Counted from the stretch's first letter, positions 34,921 to 46,687 are shown. The stretch: 64,000 nt of DNA from Gentiana macrophylla (GCA_026214975.1 JAOBSW010000654.1:62001-126000); one strand, 5' to 3'. The notes: a model not told the origin generated them from the sequence alone. Translations and numbers: made by a program.

Positions 34921-36393
34921 TATGCAAGTGGAGTATGATGCCCTAATACGCAATGATACCGAGACCTTGTTCCTTCCGATCACTCCTTTAACGTTGTCGG
35001 CTCCAAATGGATTTGCAGGATTAAACACAAGCCCTGACGGCACGATTGATCGATATAAAGCTCGGTTCGTTGCTTGTGGATTTCATCAACATCATGTATT
35101 AACTATTACGAGACGTTCAGCCCGGTTGTTAAACCAACCATTTGTGTTCTTGTTCTCTATTGCTCTCATGGGGTGGTCTTTGCGCCAATTAGATATCAAT
35201 AACGCATTCTTGCAGAGGTGTCTTCATGACATCTGTCTATTTATCTCAACCACCCGGTTTCATTGATTCTCGCTCGCCTCAATATGTGTGCAAACTCAAA
35301 AGGCCATTTACGGTTTGAAGCAAGCCCCCATGGCTCTTGGTATGATGAATTAAAGAATTACTTACTCTCGTTGGGTTTTCGCCACTCACACTGGCCGACA
35401 CGTCTTTATTCATTTACTCTTATGGCGATATCTTGATCTATATCTTTATTTATGTTGATGATATCATTGTTACTAGCAATAGTTCTTCCGAGCTTGACAG
35501 TTTATTATTCGGTTATCGTCTCGGTTCTCGCGCCAGGATCTTGGACCCTCTCCTATTTTTTAGGGGTGGAAGTTCTTTATAACTCGGATGGTATTCTACT
35601 TTCTCAACGGCGGTATATCACTGAATTATTGTCTAAAGTTAAAATGCAAGATGCAAATGCCGTTGCTACACCCCTCCCATTTGATATTTCCACCTTATCG
35701 TCCAAGTCAGGCACACCACTCACTAATCCAACACAGTTTCGCATGGTTATTGGCAGCCTACAGTACCTCTCTTTCACCCGACCGAATATTGTATTTATGG
35801 TGAATAAATTATCTCAATACATGCATTAGCCCTCAGATGTCCATTGGTCTTATACTAAGCGTACTCTCCGGTATCTCATCAGTACACTGAATCATGACCT
35901 TCAACTCTATCGCACCTCCCCCTGAAACTCCATGCATTCTCTGACGCCGATTGGGGAGGCGACAAGGACAATTATGCCTCTACGAGTGCTCATGTGGTCT
36001 ATTTGGGCCGAAACCGTCTCTCCTGGAGTTCGAAGAAACAAAAAACCATTGCTCATTCCTTCACAGAAGTCGAATATCGCTCCATTGCCGCTGCTACGGC
36101 TGAACTTCATTGGGTTACCTATCTCCTTCGTTATCTTGGCATCTCACTCTCAGCTGCCCCCATAGTCTATTGTGACGATCTTAGTACTACTCACTTCTGC
36201 GCAATCCGGTATTTCACTCGTGTATGAAACGTGTCGCCATTGACTATCATTATATCCGCGATAATATTCAGCAAGGTCGTCTGCGCGGCGCTCATGTCAA
36301 TGCCCAAGATCAGTTAGCAGACTTTCTCACAAAATCACTACCTCATTCATTATTTCCTCATCAACGCAACAAGTTGGGCCAGCGTCCCCCACT
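34921..36393 (+). pseudogene. Copia reverse transcriptase and RNase H (broken)
   Basis: The RT N-terminus begins in WRNAMQVEYDAL; the fingers and palm read RYKARFVACGF, YYETFSPVVKP, LRQLDINNAFL (first catalytic Asp) and YVDDIIVTSN (near 35448-35478). The region after 35452 is open to 35829 (YFLGVEV, RYITELLSKVKM, SLQYLSFTRPNI). RNase H follows at about 35925-36390: FSDADWGGD, LSWSSKKQKTIAHSFTEVEY, YCDDLST and the end QLADFLTKSL. At least five frameshifts or stops break the unit. Confidence 0.9.
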
Positions 36394-36403
36394 TGAGGGG
36401 TGG
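36389..36403 (+). promoter_or_regulatory. Polypurine tract of the copia element
   Basis: CCACTTGAGGGGTGG lies directly before the 3' LTR start TATTAG and resembles the usual copia tract. Confidence 0.7.
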
Positions 36404-36482
36404 TATTAGTGAATATTTGTAAAATCAAATCAAATCACATTATTTATTTATTTATTCTGTATTTATTGCAAATATTTGTAAG

Positions 36483-36830
36483 GGGTTCTAATACCACCGG
36501 TTTTACTTCCGGCACCCATTATTTGATTATTTTTTCGGATGAAAAAACGTCGGTTCTACTGGTGTTCGTTGTTGCGTCATTGACGTGTTCAACAACGAAC
36601 ACTAGTGGAAAGTCGATGGTCGACGTTTAAGCCATGACACTTTAATAAAAAGGAACATCGGTGCCACGCTGGTGTTCGTTGTTGAACATCGCGTCGATTG
36701 AATACCGATGACACCAACGTTCCATTTATTAAAAATCATAGTTGTGCTGAAGTAATTTTTTGTGGTGACGGGAGTAATGTGGCGCCGGAAGTAATAGTGG
36801 GAGTGCGCTTTACACACCGAGGAGCGATAT
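36483..36830. mobile_element. Insertion with long hairpin, possibly a CACTA fragment
   Basis: The arm GTGTTCGTTGTTG (36562-36574) pairs with CAACAACGAACAC (36590-36602), and the pairing extends outward with one mismatch. A further direct copy of the arm lies at about 36671. CACTAGTGGAAAG at 36600-36612 and ACCGGT/GGTATT-like subterminal words recall CACTA transposons. The insert replaced about 37 bp of the LTR. No target duplication is visible. Confidence 0.4.
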
Positions 36831-36876
36831 TCGAGCTATGTTGTAAGTGTATATATATACCTATGTACCTTATCAT

Positions 36877-37130
36877 CAAGGGCGGACGGACGTGTACTTT
36901 TATACTATGGGGTCCATGGACAAAAAAAAAAATTTATTACCTATATATATGTATATTTTGCATAATCGTAAAAATTATTCTACTTAAAAAGTAATTACTA
37001 ATTTCTCGAAAATATTAATTGAAAAAACTCTACATTTTACCTATAGAAAAATATTTTGCATAATCAAAAAAATTATTCTACTTTAGACAAAAATTACGGA
37101 CTTCGAAAATTATTTACGGATCGCCTAACG
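36877..37130. mobile_element. hAT-type MITE
   Basis: This 254-bp AT-rich insert is flanked by the exact 8-bp duplication CTTATCAT (36869-36876 and 37131-37138), the size made by hAT transposases. The left end CAAGGGCGGACGG resembles hAT termini. The right end pairs only poorly with it. It has no coding capacity. Confidence 0.7.
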
Positions 37131-37182
37131 CTTATCATTGCAATACACACCTAAAATATTCTCTCATTAATTCTATAGTATC

Positions 37183-37758
37183 ACTTTGTTTCGTAATGGT
37201 CGATCAGATATATTATTTTATGAATTAAATCATTTATTTAATTGAATAATGTCGTCAGAGGTAACAGGAACACGTAACGCGTTGGTTTCGTAAAATACAT
37301 ATCTTGTTATCCATATATGATATGACCCATATATGCACTAAAAACCTTAGTCTCTTTAAATAGCATTAAAAAGGAGAAAAACGACCCGGAAAAAAATAGA
37401 AAAAGAAAAGATGCGTATGGGTCATGGAGAGAGAGAGGTGAAGCGGCGCTCAATGGGATGCTTGCATCAGCCCAGAATTTCTTTGGAAAGGGAAAAAAGT
37501 GAGGTGTATTTAATTGGGTCGTGCCACGTATCACATTGGTTATGGGTGCATTGGATAACGTGGCAACCATTTAGAACCGATAGTTGAATAAGGGCAATGA
37601 TTTTTGTTACATGCGTATGTCTATAATGAAATAGATACAATAAAAATAAGTAATTATACTGATAATCCTGATAGGTCAGATGACAATTAAGGAAAATTTT
37701 ATGTCTACAAACTAAACTAAAACAACATATTTCACAACATTAATTATGATGGGAAATT
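37183..37758. other. Unassigned DNA between the copia and Tat-2 elements
   Basis: No gene or repeat recognised. A purine-rich stretch (37370-37450) and ACGT-core words (CCACGTATC, AACGTGGC) are present. Open frames here are short and without known motifs. Confidence 0.5.
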
Positions 37759-38240
37759 TGATTCAACTCAGATTAATTTGTAAGAATTTTATGGGCTTTC
37801 TTGCTCTAGGATGAAGTAAAGAATAGTTTTTGTTGTGGACTGAACTTTGAATAAGCTGTCTACGTATCCAAATGTATATATTTGGAATCAAATCCAACCG
37901 TAGTTTATGCCGTTATCTTTTAAAGTGGAGTTAGTGGGCAGTTACATACTCCTACCACGTCTCGTGTTTATATCTAATCGTTTATTTATGTACATAAGCA
38001 TCCGGTTTGCTCTCTCCTGACCAGAGACCTGCCCTGGTCGTCAGGCCCATCTTCGTACTGGGGATCCTTGATGGGTAGTACATGTCCTGGATCTAATCTT
38101 TCTATGACCAAGGACCTGCCCTGGTCAGATCTTTCTCATCTTCTCATCTTGACTTCCAGGTTAAATGTAGATCTGACCTGATCCGCTGGTCTATTCACTG
38201 GATGGACGCCACGTGGACGCATTCGGGTCGACCTCGATCA
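37759..38240 (-). repeat. Tat-2 3' LTR
   Basis: On the plus strand it starts TGATTCAACTCAG and ends CCTCGATCA. It is the partner of 60509-60990. Confidence 0.9.
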
Positions 38241-38561
38241 AAGCCCCCCAGATCATAATCGACGTGAGCTTGTCTTGTAAGTGGATTAAGATCTGAAGTT
38301 TAAAAGGTTTCCACGTGTACCCCACAGGTGGCGTAACCAATGTTATCTCCATTTTCCCAAACGTCCCAATGATTACTGGCCGTACTCCTCCAAACGATGC
38401 AAAACTGGAACGTCATACCTTTTGACCAAAGGCTATTAAACCCATCAAATCTTGCAAATGCTCATCACTACTTATAGCTAAAAGCACAAGATTTGCCAGA
38501 TCAACTAATTGAAAACAAGTAATTTCTTCTTTAATCTTTGCTGCAATTTCCTTTATTTCTT
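38241..38561 (-). other. Tat-2 polypurine tract and 3' untranslated region
   Basis: The minus strand reads GATCTGGGGGGCTT directly before the LTR (38241-38255). The rest, up to the antisense ORF start at 38562, is the upstream region of that ORF on the plus strand. No other feature is seen. Confidence 0.65.
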
Positions 38562-38601
38562 ATGAATCCGCACCACATTGATACATCTACTATTGGTGAA
38601 A

Positions 38602-39788
38602 GATGCCGATATTAACCGTATTCCTCACCTAGGCAACATTCCTGTGGTTAGGCGTACTTCCTAGATGATCGCATCAGTCTCTGTCCCATTAACATTTACT
38701 TTTTAGGTCTCCTGTTAATCTACGATTTACGTATAACTAGGTGTCAACAATTCTCAAATACAGAACAGATCTAGATCTCGCTGAAAGTCCCGGATGATCA
38801 ATTCATGAGCCGACCTAGGAGCCCTATATTGGTATTTCCTAATAATACGCTAATTAATACAGACGAGCAACGTAGCCGTAGCCATACCTACTAAGATAAG
38901 AAATTCTATGTGGACAATCACACCATAAAGACGTGGCTAGATTGACGCGGCGAAAACCTAAATCTTAGCGTTTCTCTATACGTAACGGATAAAATAGAGA
39001 TTCATAAAGCAATTATATAGATCTACTAAAAACAGGATTGTCGGTCATACCAAAGTCATCTATAAGTCACCGGATAACAGATCTAGGCGTGCGGATCCTT
39101 ATAGACAAGGAATCCCCACTGCCTCATATCGTATCCTTAGATCTACATTGTTCGGTGAAGAACGAACAATCTCAAACGATAAATAATAATTGGGGGGGGG
39201 GGGAATTAATTACGACATAGAAGAAAGAACAATTAAAGACACATAACTCACATAATTACTGCTAGAAATCTATACTAAAACTGCTCTGAAAAACTTGTAA
39301 ATTGAGTTATGAGTCGATGTGTACAAATTGACTAATGAAAGGGAGTTTATATAGGTTGTAAACCGACTTAGATTAGCCATCAACCGACCTAAATCACGTT
39401 TCTAAAACCCTAACGAAACCTAAAACGCGTCTGGAAAAGCGGGGGCAAAACAGTGAACTCGCTGGCAGCCAGAGCAGGGCTCGCTACCAGCAAGCCAGAT
39501 AAACTGCCTGGGCTTTTTTCTGCTTTGCCTGGTCCGTTCCTGGTCCGTTTCTGTGCATTTTTTTCCTCCGAGTCCAGCTGAATCGCTTCTGGATCATAAA
39601 TAAACTATAAAACAAGGCTTGTAATATCAAATAATATAATAAAATGTCTAATTACATAATAATGAGTCGTAACTCGGTTCGGGTGTAATTTATGCACGAG
39701 ACGACTAATTACTAACCACTTAAAGCCCATTTAAGCTAGAATCGGGGGTAATAAATAGATAATTAATGGTGTAAATTGACTGTCATCA
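38602..39788 (-). repeat. Athila-2 3' LTR, truncated
   Basis: It matches 45498-46687 closely. One difference is a run of 12 G at 39192-39203, against 6 G in the other copy. A minus-strand TATA-like box (CTATATAAAC) is at about 39345. The terminal 465 bp is missing. Confidence 0.88.
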
Positions 39789-39810
39789 ACTACCCCCCAC
39801 TTAGCCTTTG
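39789..39810 (-). promoter_or_regulatory. Polypurine tract of Athila-2
   Basis: The minus strand reads AGGCTAAGTGGGGGGTAGT just before the 3' LTR, like the tract of Athila-1. Confidence 0.7.
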
Positions 39811-41195
39811 ATCGTCGAGCAAACACGTAAAGAAAAGGACCACCGAAACATAATTTACTAATTGATGGCGGGCTCATTCAAAATTCCAAAGTAAATAAAA
39901 TAGTAAACACGTTTGTCAGTTAGGCATTAACCATTATTTCATCATTGAATCAACGTGTGTGTGAAATAACCGTCATGTAGAGTATTTGAAATAGAGAGAT
40001 TCAAATTATAATGTCCTCTGGATGCAACTTTCACCACTCAAAACTTTGTGACGCCTCCTTATCGTTAACAAAAAATACAGGTGTAATACCAGATTCTAGT
40101 GAAGCGGGGCGAATTTGGAAACCAAGAAACTTTTCTCAGTTCATGTTTGTTTCTTTGCCAGGGACGTGTAGATTCTAGGGACAGTAACTTGCAATGGTGG
40201 GTGCCTAGCAAGCAACTACCTTCAAATCTCCATGAACTTGTTACCCTACTGCCTTGTTTTGCAACCGCTCATCTTATGCTCCATCGGTTTAGCAGTCTCT
40301 AACCTAAATGTTCATAATTTCTTTTTTTTTTCTTTTCTTTTTCTTCTCTTTTTTTTCAAATAAATCAAATCCTGTTTTTTCTTGCCCGGTTTTGCTTCAC
40401 TATCCTCGATAGTAGCCTTATCGAAAGTATCACAAGAAGAAGTAATCATAAAGTCAAGTAGTTCCCGTTTCAACCTTTCGGAAAAAATAATTTCTTATCT
40501 AACCTTTCAGACTTAGCATTTAAGTTATATGTGCTTAAAAAGGCTGACTCAACGACAAAAATATATGTTTAATACAAAACTACGCACACAGCGTGATATG
40601 ATATTTATTAAGCAATTCTGAAGTTAGCATGGCAAAAATAAATTTTAATTATGCTTAAGAGCTTCTTTCAACATCTATACATGCTCGGTTTTCACAAAAG
40701 ATAAATGTGATTCAAGCTTAAAATTTTAAAATTTATCATTTATTAATTATTCGATATATGGAAGCTAAGTGACCCGCACCCCACTTAAACGATGCATTGT
40801 CCTCAATGTATAAAATAAAATAAAGATAGGAACTTAGCTTCGGTCAAGTGCGGATGTGGAACAAGTCAGTGAACTTCAGGGCACTCCAGAAACCATGGAA
40901 CGACCAAGAAATACAATATCACTGCAAAACAAATCTTCAACAAAGCTCGAAACTCGTTACAGCGCAAGCCTAGAAAAATGTAATAATCGAAAAAAGGGAC
41001 CGTAAAAGGAACAAAATAAACCTTAAACATTTTTAAGTCCTTAAAACAATTACATGGAAAAAGTACAACTACTAACCAGACATGATTTAGCACCTCATTA
41101 TTATTCAGGAAACAGACTCCAAACAAACTCGACTCAATCCTAACTGAGACTCGCGACTAGGGAAACCATACTAATTTCGAAATACAAAGATACAG
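39811..41195 (-). other. Athila-2 3' non-coding region
   Basis: No coding frame is recognised. A second purine-tract-like module lies near 40770-40805 (minus strand: GAGGACAATGCATCGTTTAA then GTGGGGTGCGGG). A C/T-rich run lies near 40321-40360. The rest shows nothing to me. Confidence 0.6.
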
Positions 41196-42332
41196 TCAAT
41201 CTCCTCCATCAAAAGATCTTCCAAAACCCGGAGGATAACGAGGAGTAGAGGGCTCAAATCCCTCAAAACCAGGTGGTGGTGTAGGCCGACGGTCACGTCG
41301 GGGTCTAGAAATGTCATCTTCATCCATATTTCTCACAATCCTCCCGACCATGTGATGCGTCTCGGCCACCGTCCGCTCCATTCCATTGATACGAGCAAAA
41401 AGTTGCTCCAAGTCTCGCCCTTATCCCGCGGCATTGCCTTTACCGCCATTCCTTGCTTGTCGGGGTCGAGGCGGTGGTCGTTGATGTGGGTTGGCATTGG
41501 TGAGGGCCGGAACGGATGTTCTTGACAAAGGGGCCTCCTGGTCAACATAGATATTTGCCCCTAACACTGAGCAGCCAGCCGCGAGTGCAAGATTTGAAAT
41601 CACAGAATCGTAGGGCAGAACGGTCCTTTTCTTCCTGGCTACATCGGTCATGCTTCCCTGTATGAGTGTGCCCAAGTCTACCGGCCGCTCTAACCATAAC
41701 CAATACATCAAGGCAGCCTGAAAGTCATAAACTGTGGATGTATGGCCGGTCGGAAGTAAATCGAAACAAATGAACCGATATAAAAGCTTGTCATCCCAAG
41801 TGGAAAATGCGGCCTCCTGAAAATTTCGAGCATATCGACCAATATACCACTCGATGTCAAAGTAATTACCAATTTCTGCTAACAAGTCGTCAGAATGGTC
41901 ATACACATTAGCAAACTCCTCATGGTGATCCACTAAACTGCCCAAATTGAAATAATCATTGATAGTGGTGGGCGATATAGCAAATGTGCAGCCTCTAACC
42001 GTAGCCGAGTGGGAATGGGGATGCACCGCTAAATAGGCATAAAACTCTCTTACCACGGAACCGTTACAACGAGTAGGCGGTTCGACCACGTACTCCCAAT
42101 TGTGATAAGCGATAAGATCTGTAACGAGCTCCCCGCAATCCTCAAGATCTATGCCCCTTCCTCGATGCACTGTCGCATTTCTCCAATGGGTACGAAATGC
42201 CTCGTAGACTGCGGGGCTAACAAATTGTGGCACCCCGTCAATCACCGGTATTGCGTCACCATCGAGAACAAATTGCGCTCCAGCCCGATGAATCTGTGGT
42301 TGATTCCTTCTACTCCGATTGTTCCGATTCAT
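41196..42332 (-). pseudogene. Athila-2 extra ORF, PF20167-type
   Basis: Open from 42332 to 41421 (303 codons), starting MNRNNRSRRNQPQ. Visible: WRNATVHRGRGIDLED, REFYAYLAVHP, TFAISPTTINDYFNLGS, FQAALMYWLWLERPVDLGTL, and SVISNLALAAGCSV. Segment order matches the Athila-1 ORF at 17075-18411, but the proteins have diverged strongly. After a frameshift the C-terminal part (41411-41196) reads MEQLFARINGMERTVAETHH, a coiled-coil-like end, then a Pro/Arg-rich tail. This is the env-position ORF; its function is unknown. I see no signal peptide. Confidence 0.75.
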
Positions 42333-43383
42333 TCTCTCTACTGAACAAAGACCCCAAATCAGCTTACGCGCTTAAGTAGGGACTCATTTGAGGCGAGTTA
42401 CGATCTGGCTCGGCTCGTTTCGTTTTGCTGATCGTTACCTTGATCGATTTGAAATGTGTATTTTCCAGAAATTTAAGAGCCAAATTGAATGAGAAATTAC
42501 CTCATTGCAATTTATAAAATTTGGAAAAAAGGTAGAAAGTGATTAAATTTGGGTAAAAACTGGTATAGATTGCCAAGATAGCACCACAAGAATTTTTCAA
42601 CATAAATTGGGTGTTTAGGTGAAAAATAGAGGTTTGGAGTGTGATGGGTTTAGAAAAATGATAGAGAAAGAATGAGAGTAGTGGAGTGGGTGTGAGAAAA
42701 ATATGGATAGAAGAAGGTTTAAATAGAGAGGGGAGTGAAAATGAGAGAGATGGTGATTGGGGGGTTTAGAAATGAGAGGATTGGTGAGGTGGAAAGTGAT
42801 AAAGGTAGAAGGTGGAAGATTGGGATATGTAGAAAAAGTGTTGACCACTTTTTACTTTTTGACCCTCAAAAAATTGAATTTTAAAAATAGGAGGGTAAAC
42901 CAAATTTTTCTAACTTTCACACTTTACCAAAAATATTGCTCTAAAAATAAACCGGATACTGCTTAACGAAAGGTTAATTTCGCATGTGCGAAACAACATT
43001 TCACCGGGGCAGTCTGACCAAACTGTCTCCGATTAAATCCATCTCGCCTCCAGTCAGTTTCACTTTAAAGCTCATGCTTCACCTCCTTCTTCTTCTCGGT
43101 TTGATTGTATGCTTTTTATTCCTATATTAGGATACGATCCTAGACACACCTACGGAACTCTATTTCACGTTTCAACAATTTGAGTAAAAAAGCTTTTGCA
43201 CATCCTTAACCCAACGGTCATCGGAACACGGCAAAAATAAAAAACCTCAAATGTTTTAACGTTACTTTTATTTTGACTCAAAGAAAAAAGGAAAAAGATA
43301 AGAAAAACTAAAAACCTAAAGAAAACTACGAAAAACCTAAGGGTTCTGAGTTTTGAGTCCTCAGCTCGACTTTCCAGAAAAAC
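42333..43383 (-). other. Athila-2 spacer between pol remnant and extra ORF, with conserved block
   Basis: The block at about 43165-43245 (minus strand) reads GATGACCGTTGGGTTAAG flanked by TTTTTGCCGTGTT and ATGTGCAAAA. It is nearly 90% identical over about 90 bases to 52505-52590 in the element at 50220-56694. The rest (42400-43000) is A/G-rich and probably the leader of the extra ORF. Confidence 0.65.
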
Positions 43384-43623
43384 TCATTCCATTGAGTTAC
43401 CATCTTTCGCCTTCCAGATTTTCACCCGGTTAGCCTTTACCGAGGTCTGCTTGCCTTCTTTATGAATGTGCACCTTTCCCTTACTCGTGAGACCAAGGAA
43501 AACACAGTCATCTTGACCATAAACGGGCACCGACCTCAGCCACTGTCTCAAAAACCAGATAGTTTGTGACAGATCGAACTCTACGAGTTCGCTTTCTAGC
43601 TCGCCTCCGTCTATCTTTAGCAT
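43384..43623 (-). pseudogene. Athila-2 integrase C-terminal remnant
   Basis: The 79-codon piece ends KVHIHKEGKQTSVKANRVKI followed by WKAKD and a stop. It resembles the end of Athila pol (in Athila-1: [17 protein letters not shown]). The rest of pol upstream is missing, which marks an internal deletion between protease and integrase. Confidence 0.55.
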
Positions 43624-43715
43624 TCAAGCTCTCCGAGTCTCGGCCTCCTTTGATGGGGAAGCCCCACCTCCGTCAGAGTGTCTACCTCATCAACCAGAAG
43701 AATAGAGGTATCTAC

Positions 43716-44192
43716 TCATACCATACTCTGAGACTGAGCAGTCTGAGCGTCTCTCTCCCTCCTTAAGATAGACATGAATTCTCCCTCACTGCTTTCCTTA
43801 ACAGTGTCAACACCACCAACTTTGCCTTGGCTTAGAATCAAGGCAGTTTCCTCCGTACTATGGACTTTGATTACTGATACTCTAGGCGGAATGGGATAGT
43901 TAGGTCTCATAATCCCATGGACTTCCGAGCCTTTAGCATCGGAAAGAGTTAGCTCGAACTTGTCCATGTTGATCTGGGCTTTAGAGGTGGCCATAAAAGC
44001 TCTGCCCAATATGATTGGGCAGCCCAGGTCCTCGTCAATTTCCATCACGACTACATCTATCATAAAACGGAGCTTTCCAATACTGATGGTCATGTTGGGC
44101 ATCGTCCCAGTTTTGACGACATGTATGCTATCCGCACAGCGAATAGTCATCAACGTGTTCGTAGGAGTGAGAACCATCATCCTATCACACAA
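43716..44192 (-). pseudogene. Athila-2 protease, C-terminal part
   Basis: Open from 44192 to 43716. GCPIILGRAFMATSKAQINM is the conserved end of Athila aspartic proteases (family pattern ILGRPFLATxRALID). The active-site triad should lie upstream of 44192, in disturbed sequence; GSSLSIFPKSLCD-like residues near 44225-44180 suggest the region just after it. Confidence 0.7.
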
Positions 44193-44199
44193 ACTCTTA

Positions 44200-45000
44200 G
44201 GAAAGATATTCAGGCTCGATCCGAGTCAATCAATGCTAAGCTCGCATGTTCGCGTTCTAAGGTCACATCTACAATGAACGCACCGGGTCTCCTAGCTTGG
44301 GCGTGATCGGGCGTTGTTCTCTATATCGATCGCGCCTCTAGAACAAGGGACGAGGGTGAGTCATCGAGATCGACTCGTAACTAGGATATTCGAGGAGAAG
44401 GGAAAAGGATGGTAAGTCTTTGGGTCGGATTGATTTAGACCTAGAACTATAATCGAATCGAAATAATAATAGGGGATCTGAGCAAATCATACATTGGAAG
44501 AGATTGGAATTTCTTGCTTCCCTTTGCTCATGTCTCCGTCTTATCCTATCTTTCTTTCGCTTTGTGTCCTGCCTTAGCGGTGTTGTCTTAGTGCGCAAGA
44601 CTTTTATTTCTTCATTCCTAGCCTCGTAAAATTGGTTGGTTGGCATTTCACTTGGCTCAAGTAATAACTCGATGAAATGATGTATTGCTCGGCTTTCGCA
44701 AACATAAGAAAAACAAACAAATGTTAGTAAAACTAATATCAACATGATTTCTCATGTCACGCTGCGGACCTACAAAGCTAACAAACATGGGTAAAAACGA
44801 CACAATTGAAAAACCCAGAAATTGAGAACATGTCTCGCTGGCAGCGAGCAGGGGGCTCACTGGGAGCGAATCCCAGTTCAGCAATTCTGGCAATTTTTCA
44901 CACAGGCAGATTGCCAGAGGGACTCAAAAAACGTAAAAACAGACCCTAAAACAGAAAACTCGACATGAATGAAAAATTATTTATATATAAAATTGATTTT
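44200..45000 (-). other. Athila-2 leader and residual gag region
   Basis: An open frame at 44745-44338 includes basic residues (RRRHEQREARN) but no gag motif that I can confirm. GC-rich signature repeats CTCGCTGGCAGCGAGC and CTCACTGGGAGCGA lie at 44828-44872 near the primer site and resemble those in the LTRs. Confidence 0.45.
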
Positions 45001-45031
45001 TGGCTCCCCGGCAACGGCGCCAAAAACTTGA
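45001..45031 (-). promoter_or_regulatory. Primer binding site of Athila-2
   Basis: The minus strand reads TTTTGGCGCCGTTGCCGGGG directly after the LTR: the classic Athila-type site with no change. Confidence 0.85.
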
Positions 45032-45032
45032 T

Positions 45033-46687
45033 TGACGTGATCAGTCAAGTGATAATAAAATACTCGATCACCATAACTAGCAAGAGGACTAGGTCCATCG
45101 TAGTATAGCTATAGCGAATCAAGGTCGATCCCACAGGGAACCAATTTGTGAATCATTTTATATATAAACAACTAAATAATCATGCCAAGCACACAGAAGC
45201 GGTCTATGACCAACAATTGACAAGAAAAGAGAAATGGACACGACTCGATACAACACATAAACATACAAGTAATTAACCTCCCAATTATCAAGTTATAAAT
45301 GCGGAATTAGTGAACTATATAATTAGACAATACTTCACAACTATCAACCCGATTCGTATTTCTCTTATATTGGCTACGGGAGTCATCCCCTAAACTAGAT
45401 CTAGCTCCGGGTAGGCCATCTAGATCACTGTGCTACATTACGTGACTTCGCTTCGTAGGCCTCCATCTCATATAACTCGCACGCTTACAAAACTAGGGAT
45501 GCCGATATTAACCGTATTCCTCACCTAGGCAACATTCCTATGGTTAGGCGTACTTCCTAGATGATCGCATCAGTCTCTGTCCCATTAACATTTACTTTTT
45601 AGGTCTCCTGTTAATCTACGATTTACGTATAACTAGGTGTCAACAATTCTCAAATACAGAACATATCTAGATCTCGCTGAAAGTCCCGGAAGATCAATTC
45701 ATGAGCCGACCTAGGAGCCCTATATTGGTATTTCCTAATAATACGCTAATTAATACAGACGAGCAACGTAGCCGTAGCCATACCTACTAAGATAAGAAAT
45801 TCTAGGTGGACAATCACACCATAAAGACGTGGTTAGATTGACGCGGCGAAAACCTAAATCTTAGCGTTTTCATAATAACGGATAAAATAGAGATTCATAA
45901 AGCAATTATATAGATCTACTAAAAACACGATTGTCGGTCATACCAAAGTCATCTATAGGTCACCGGATAACAGATCTGGGCGTGTGGATCCTTATAGACA
46001 AGGAATCCCCACTGCCTCATATCGTATCCTTAGATCTACATTGTTCGGTGAAGAACTAACAATCTCAAACGATAAATAATAATTGGGGGGAATTAATTAC
46101 AACATAGAAGAAAGAACAATTAAAGACACATAACTCACAAAATTACTGCTTGAAATCTGTACTAAAACTGCTCTGAAAAACTTGTAAATTATGTTATGAG
46201 TCGATGTGTACAAATTGGATAATGAGAGGGAGTTTATATAGGTTGTAAACCGACTTAGATTAGCCGTCAACCGACCTAAATCACGTTTCCTAAACCCTAA
46301 TGAAACCTAAAACGTGTCTGGAAAAGCAGGGGCAAAATAGTGAACTCGCTGGCAGCCAGAGCAGGGCTCGCCGCCAATGAGCCGTATAAACCGCTTGCGG
46401 GCTTTTTCTACTTTGCCTGGTCCGTTCCTGGTCCCTTTCTGTGCATTTTTCTCCTCCGAAGTCCAGCTGAATCGCTTCCGGATCAAGCCCACTATAAATA
46501 AACCATAAAACAAGGCTTGTAATATCAAATAATATAATAAAATGGCTAATTACATAATAATGAGTCGTAACTCGGTTCGGGTGTAATTTATGCACGAGGC
46601 GACTAATTACTAACCACTTAAAGCCCATTTAAGCTAGAATCGGGGGGTAATAAATAGATAATTAATGGTGTAAATTGACTGTCATCA
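45033..46687 (-). repeat. Athila-2 5' LTR
   Basis: A complete 1655-bp LTR (plus strand TGACGTGATC...GTCATCA). It shows that the partner at 38602 is truncated. Minus-strand TATA-like CTATATAAAC near 46238. Confidence 0.88.

Larger units (their letters stand above)
150..37177 (+). mobile_element. Ty1/copia LTR retrotransposon expanded by nested insertions
   Basis: The two LTRs match (150-340; 36404-37177, the second interrupted) and are bordered by the 5-bp duplication GTATC at 145-149 and 37178-37182. The order is 5' LTR, tRNA-Met-type primer site, gag, protease, integrase, reverse transcriptase, RNase H, purine tract, 3' LTR. This is the copia order, with integrase before reverse transcriptase. 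The element's own sequence is only about 5 kb; about 32 kb is later insertions. The gag style and the RNase H end resemble the Ale/Retrofit group, which I infer only weakly. Every coding domain carries stops or frameshifts, so the element is dead. Confidence 0.93.
36404..37177 (+). repeat. Copia 3' LTR, interrupted twice
   Basis: The parts 36404-36482, about 36830-36876 and 37131-37177 match the 5' LTR in order. They are separated by a CACTA-like fragment and by a hAT-type MITE. The GTATC target duplication follows. Confidence 0.88.
38602..46687 (-). mobile_element. Deleted, non-autonomous Athila-type element (Athila-2)
   Basis: 5' LTR 45033-46687 (1655 bp), primer site at 45001-45031, protease, integrase end, PF20167-type ORF, then purine tract and 3' LTR 38602-39788. 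RT, RNase H and most of integrase are missing. The 3' LTR lacks the last 465 bp that the 5' LTR has (45033-45497), so the element end at 38602 is a deletion point and not a true terminus. It lies in exon 1 of the Tat-2 antisense ORF. Confidence 0.88.
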
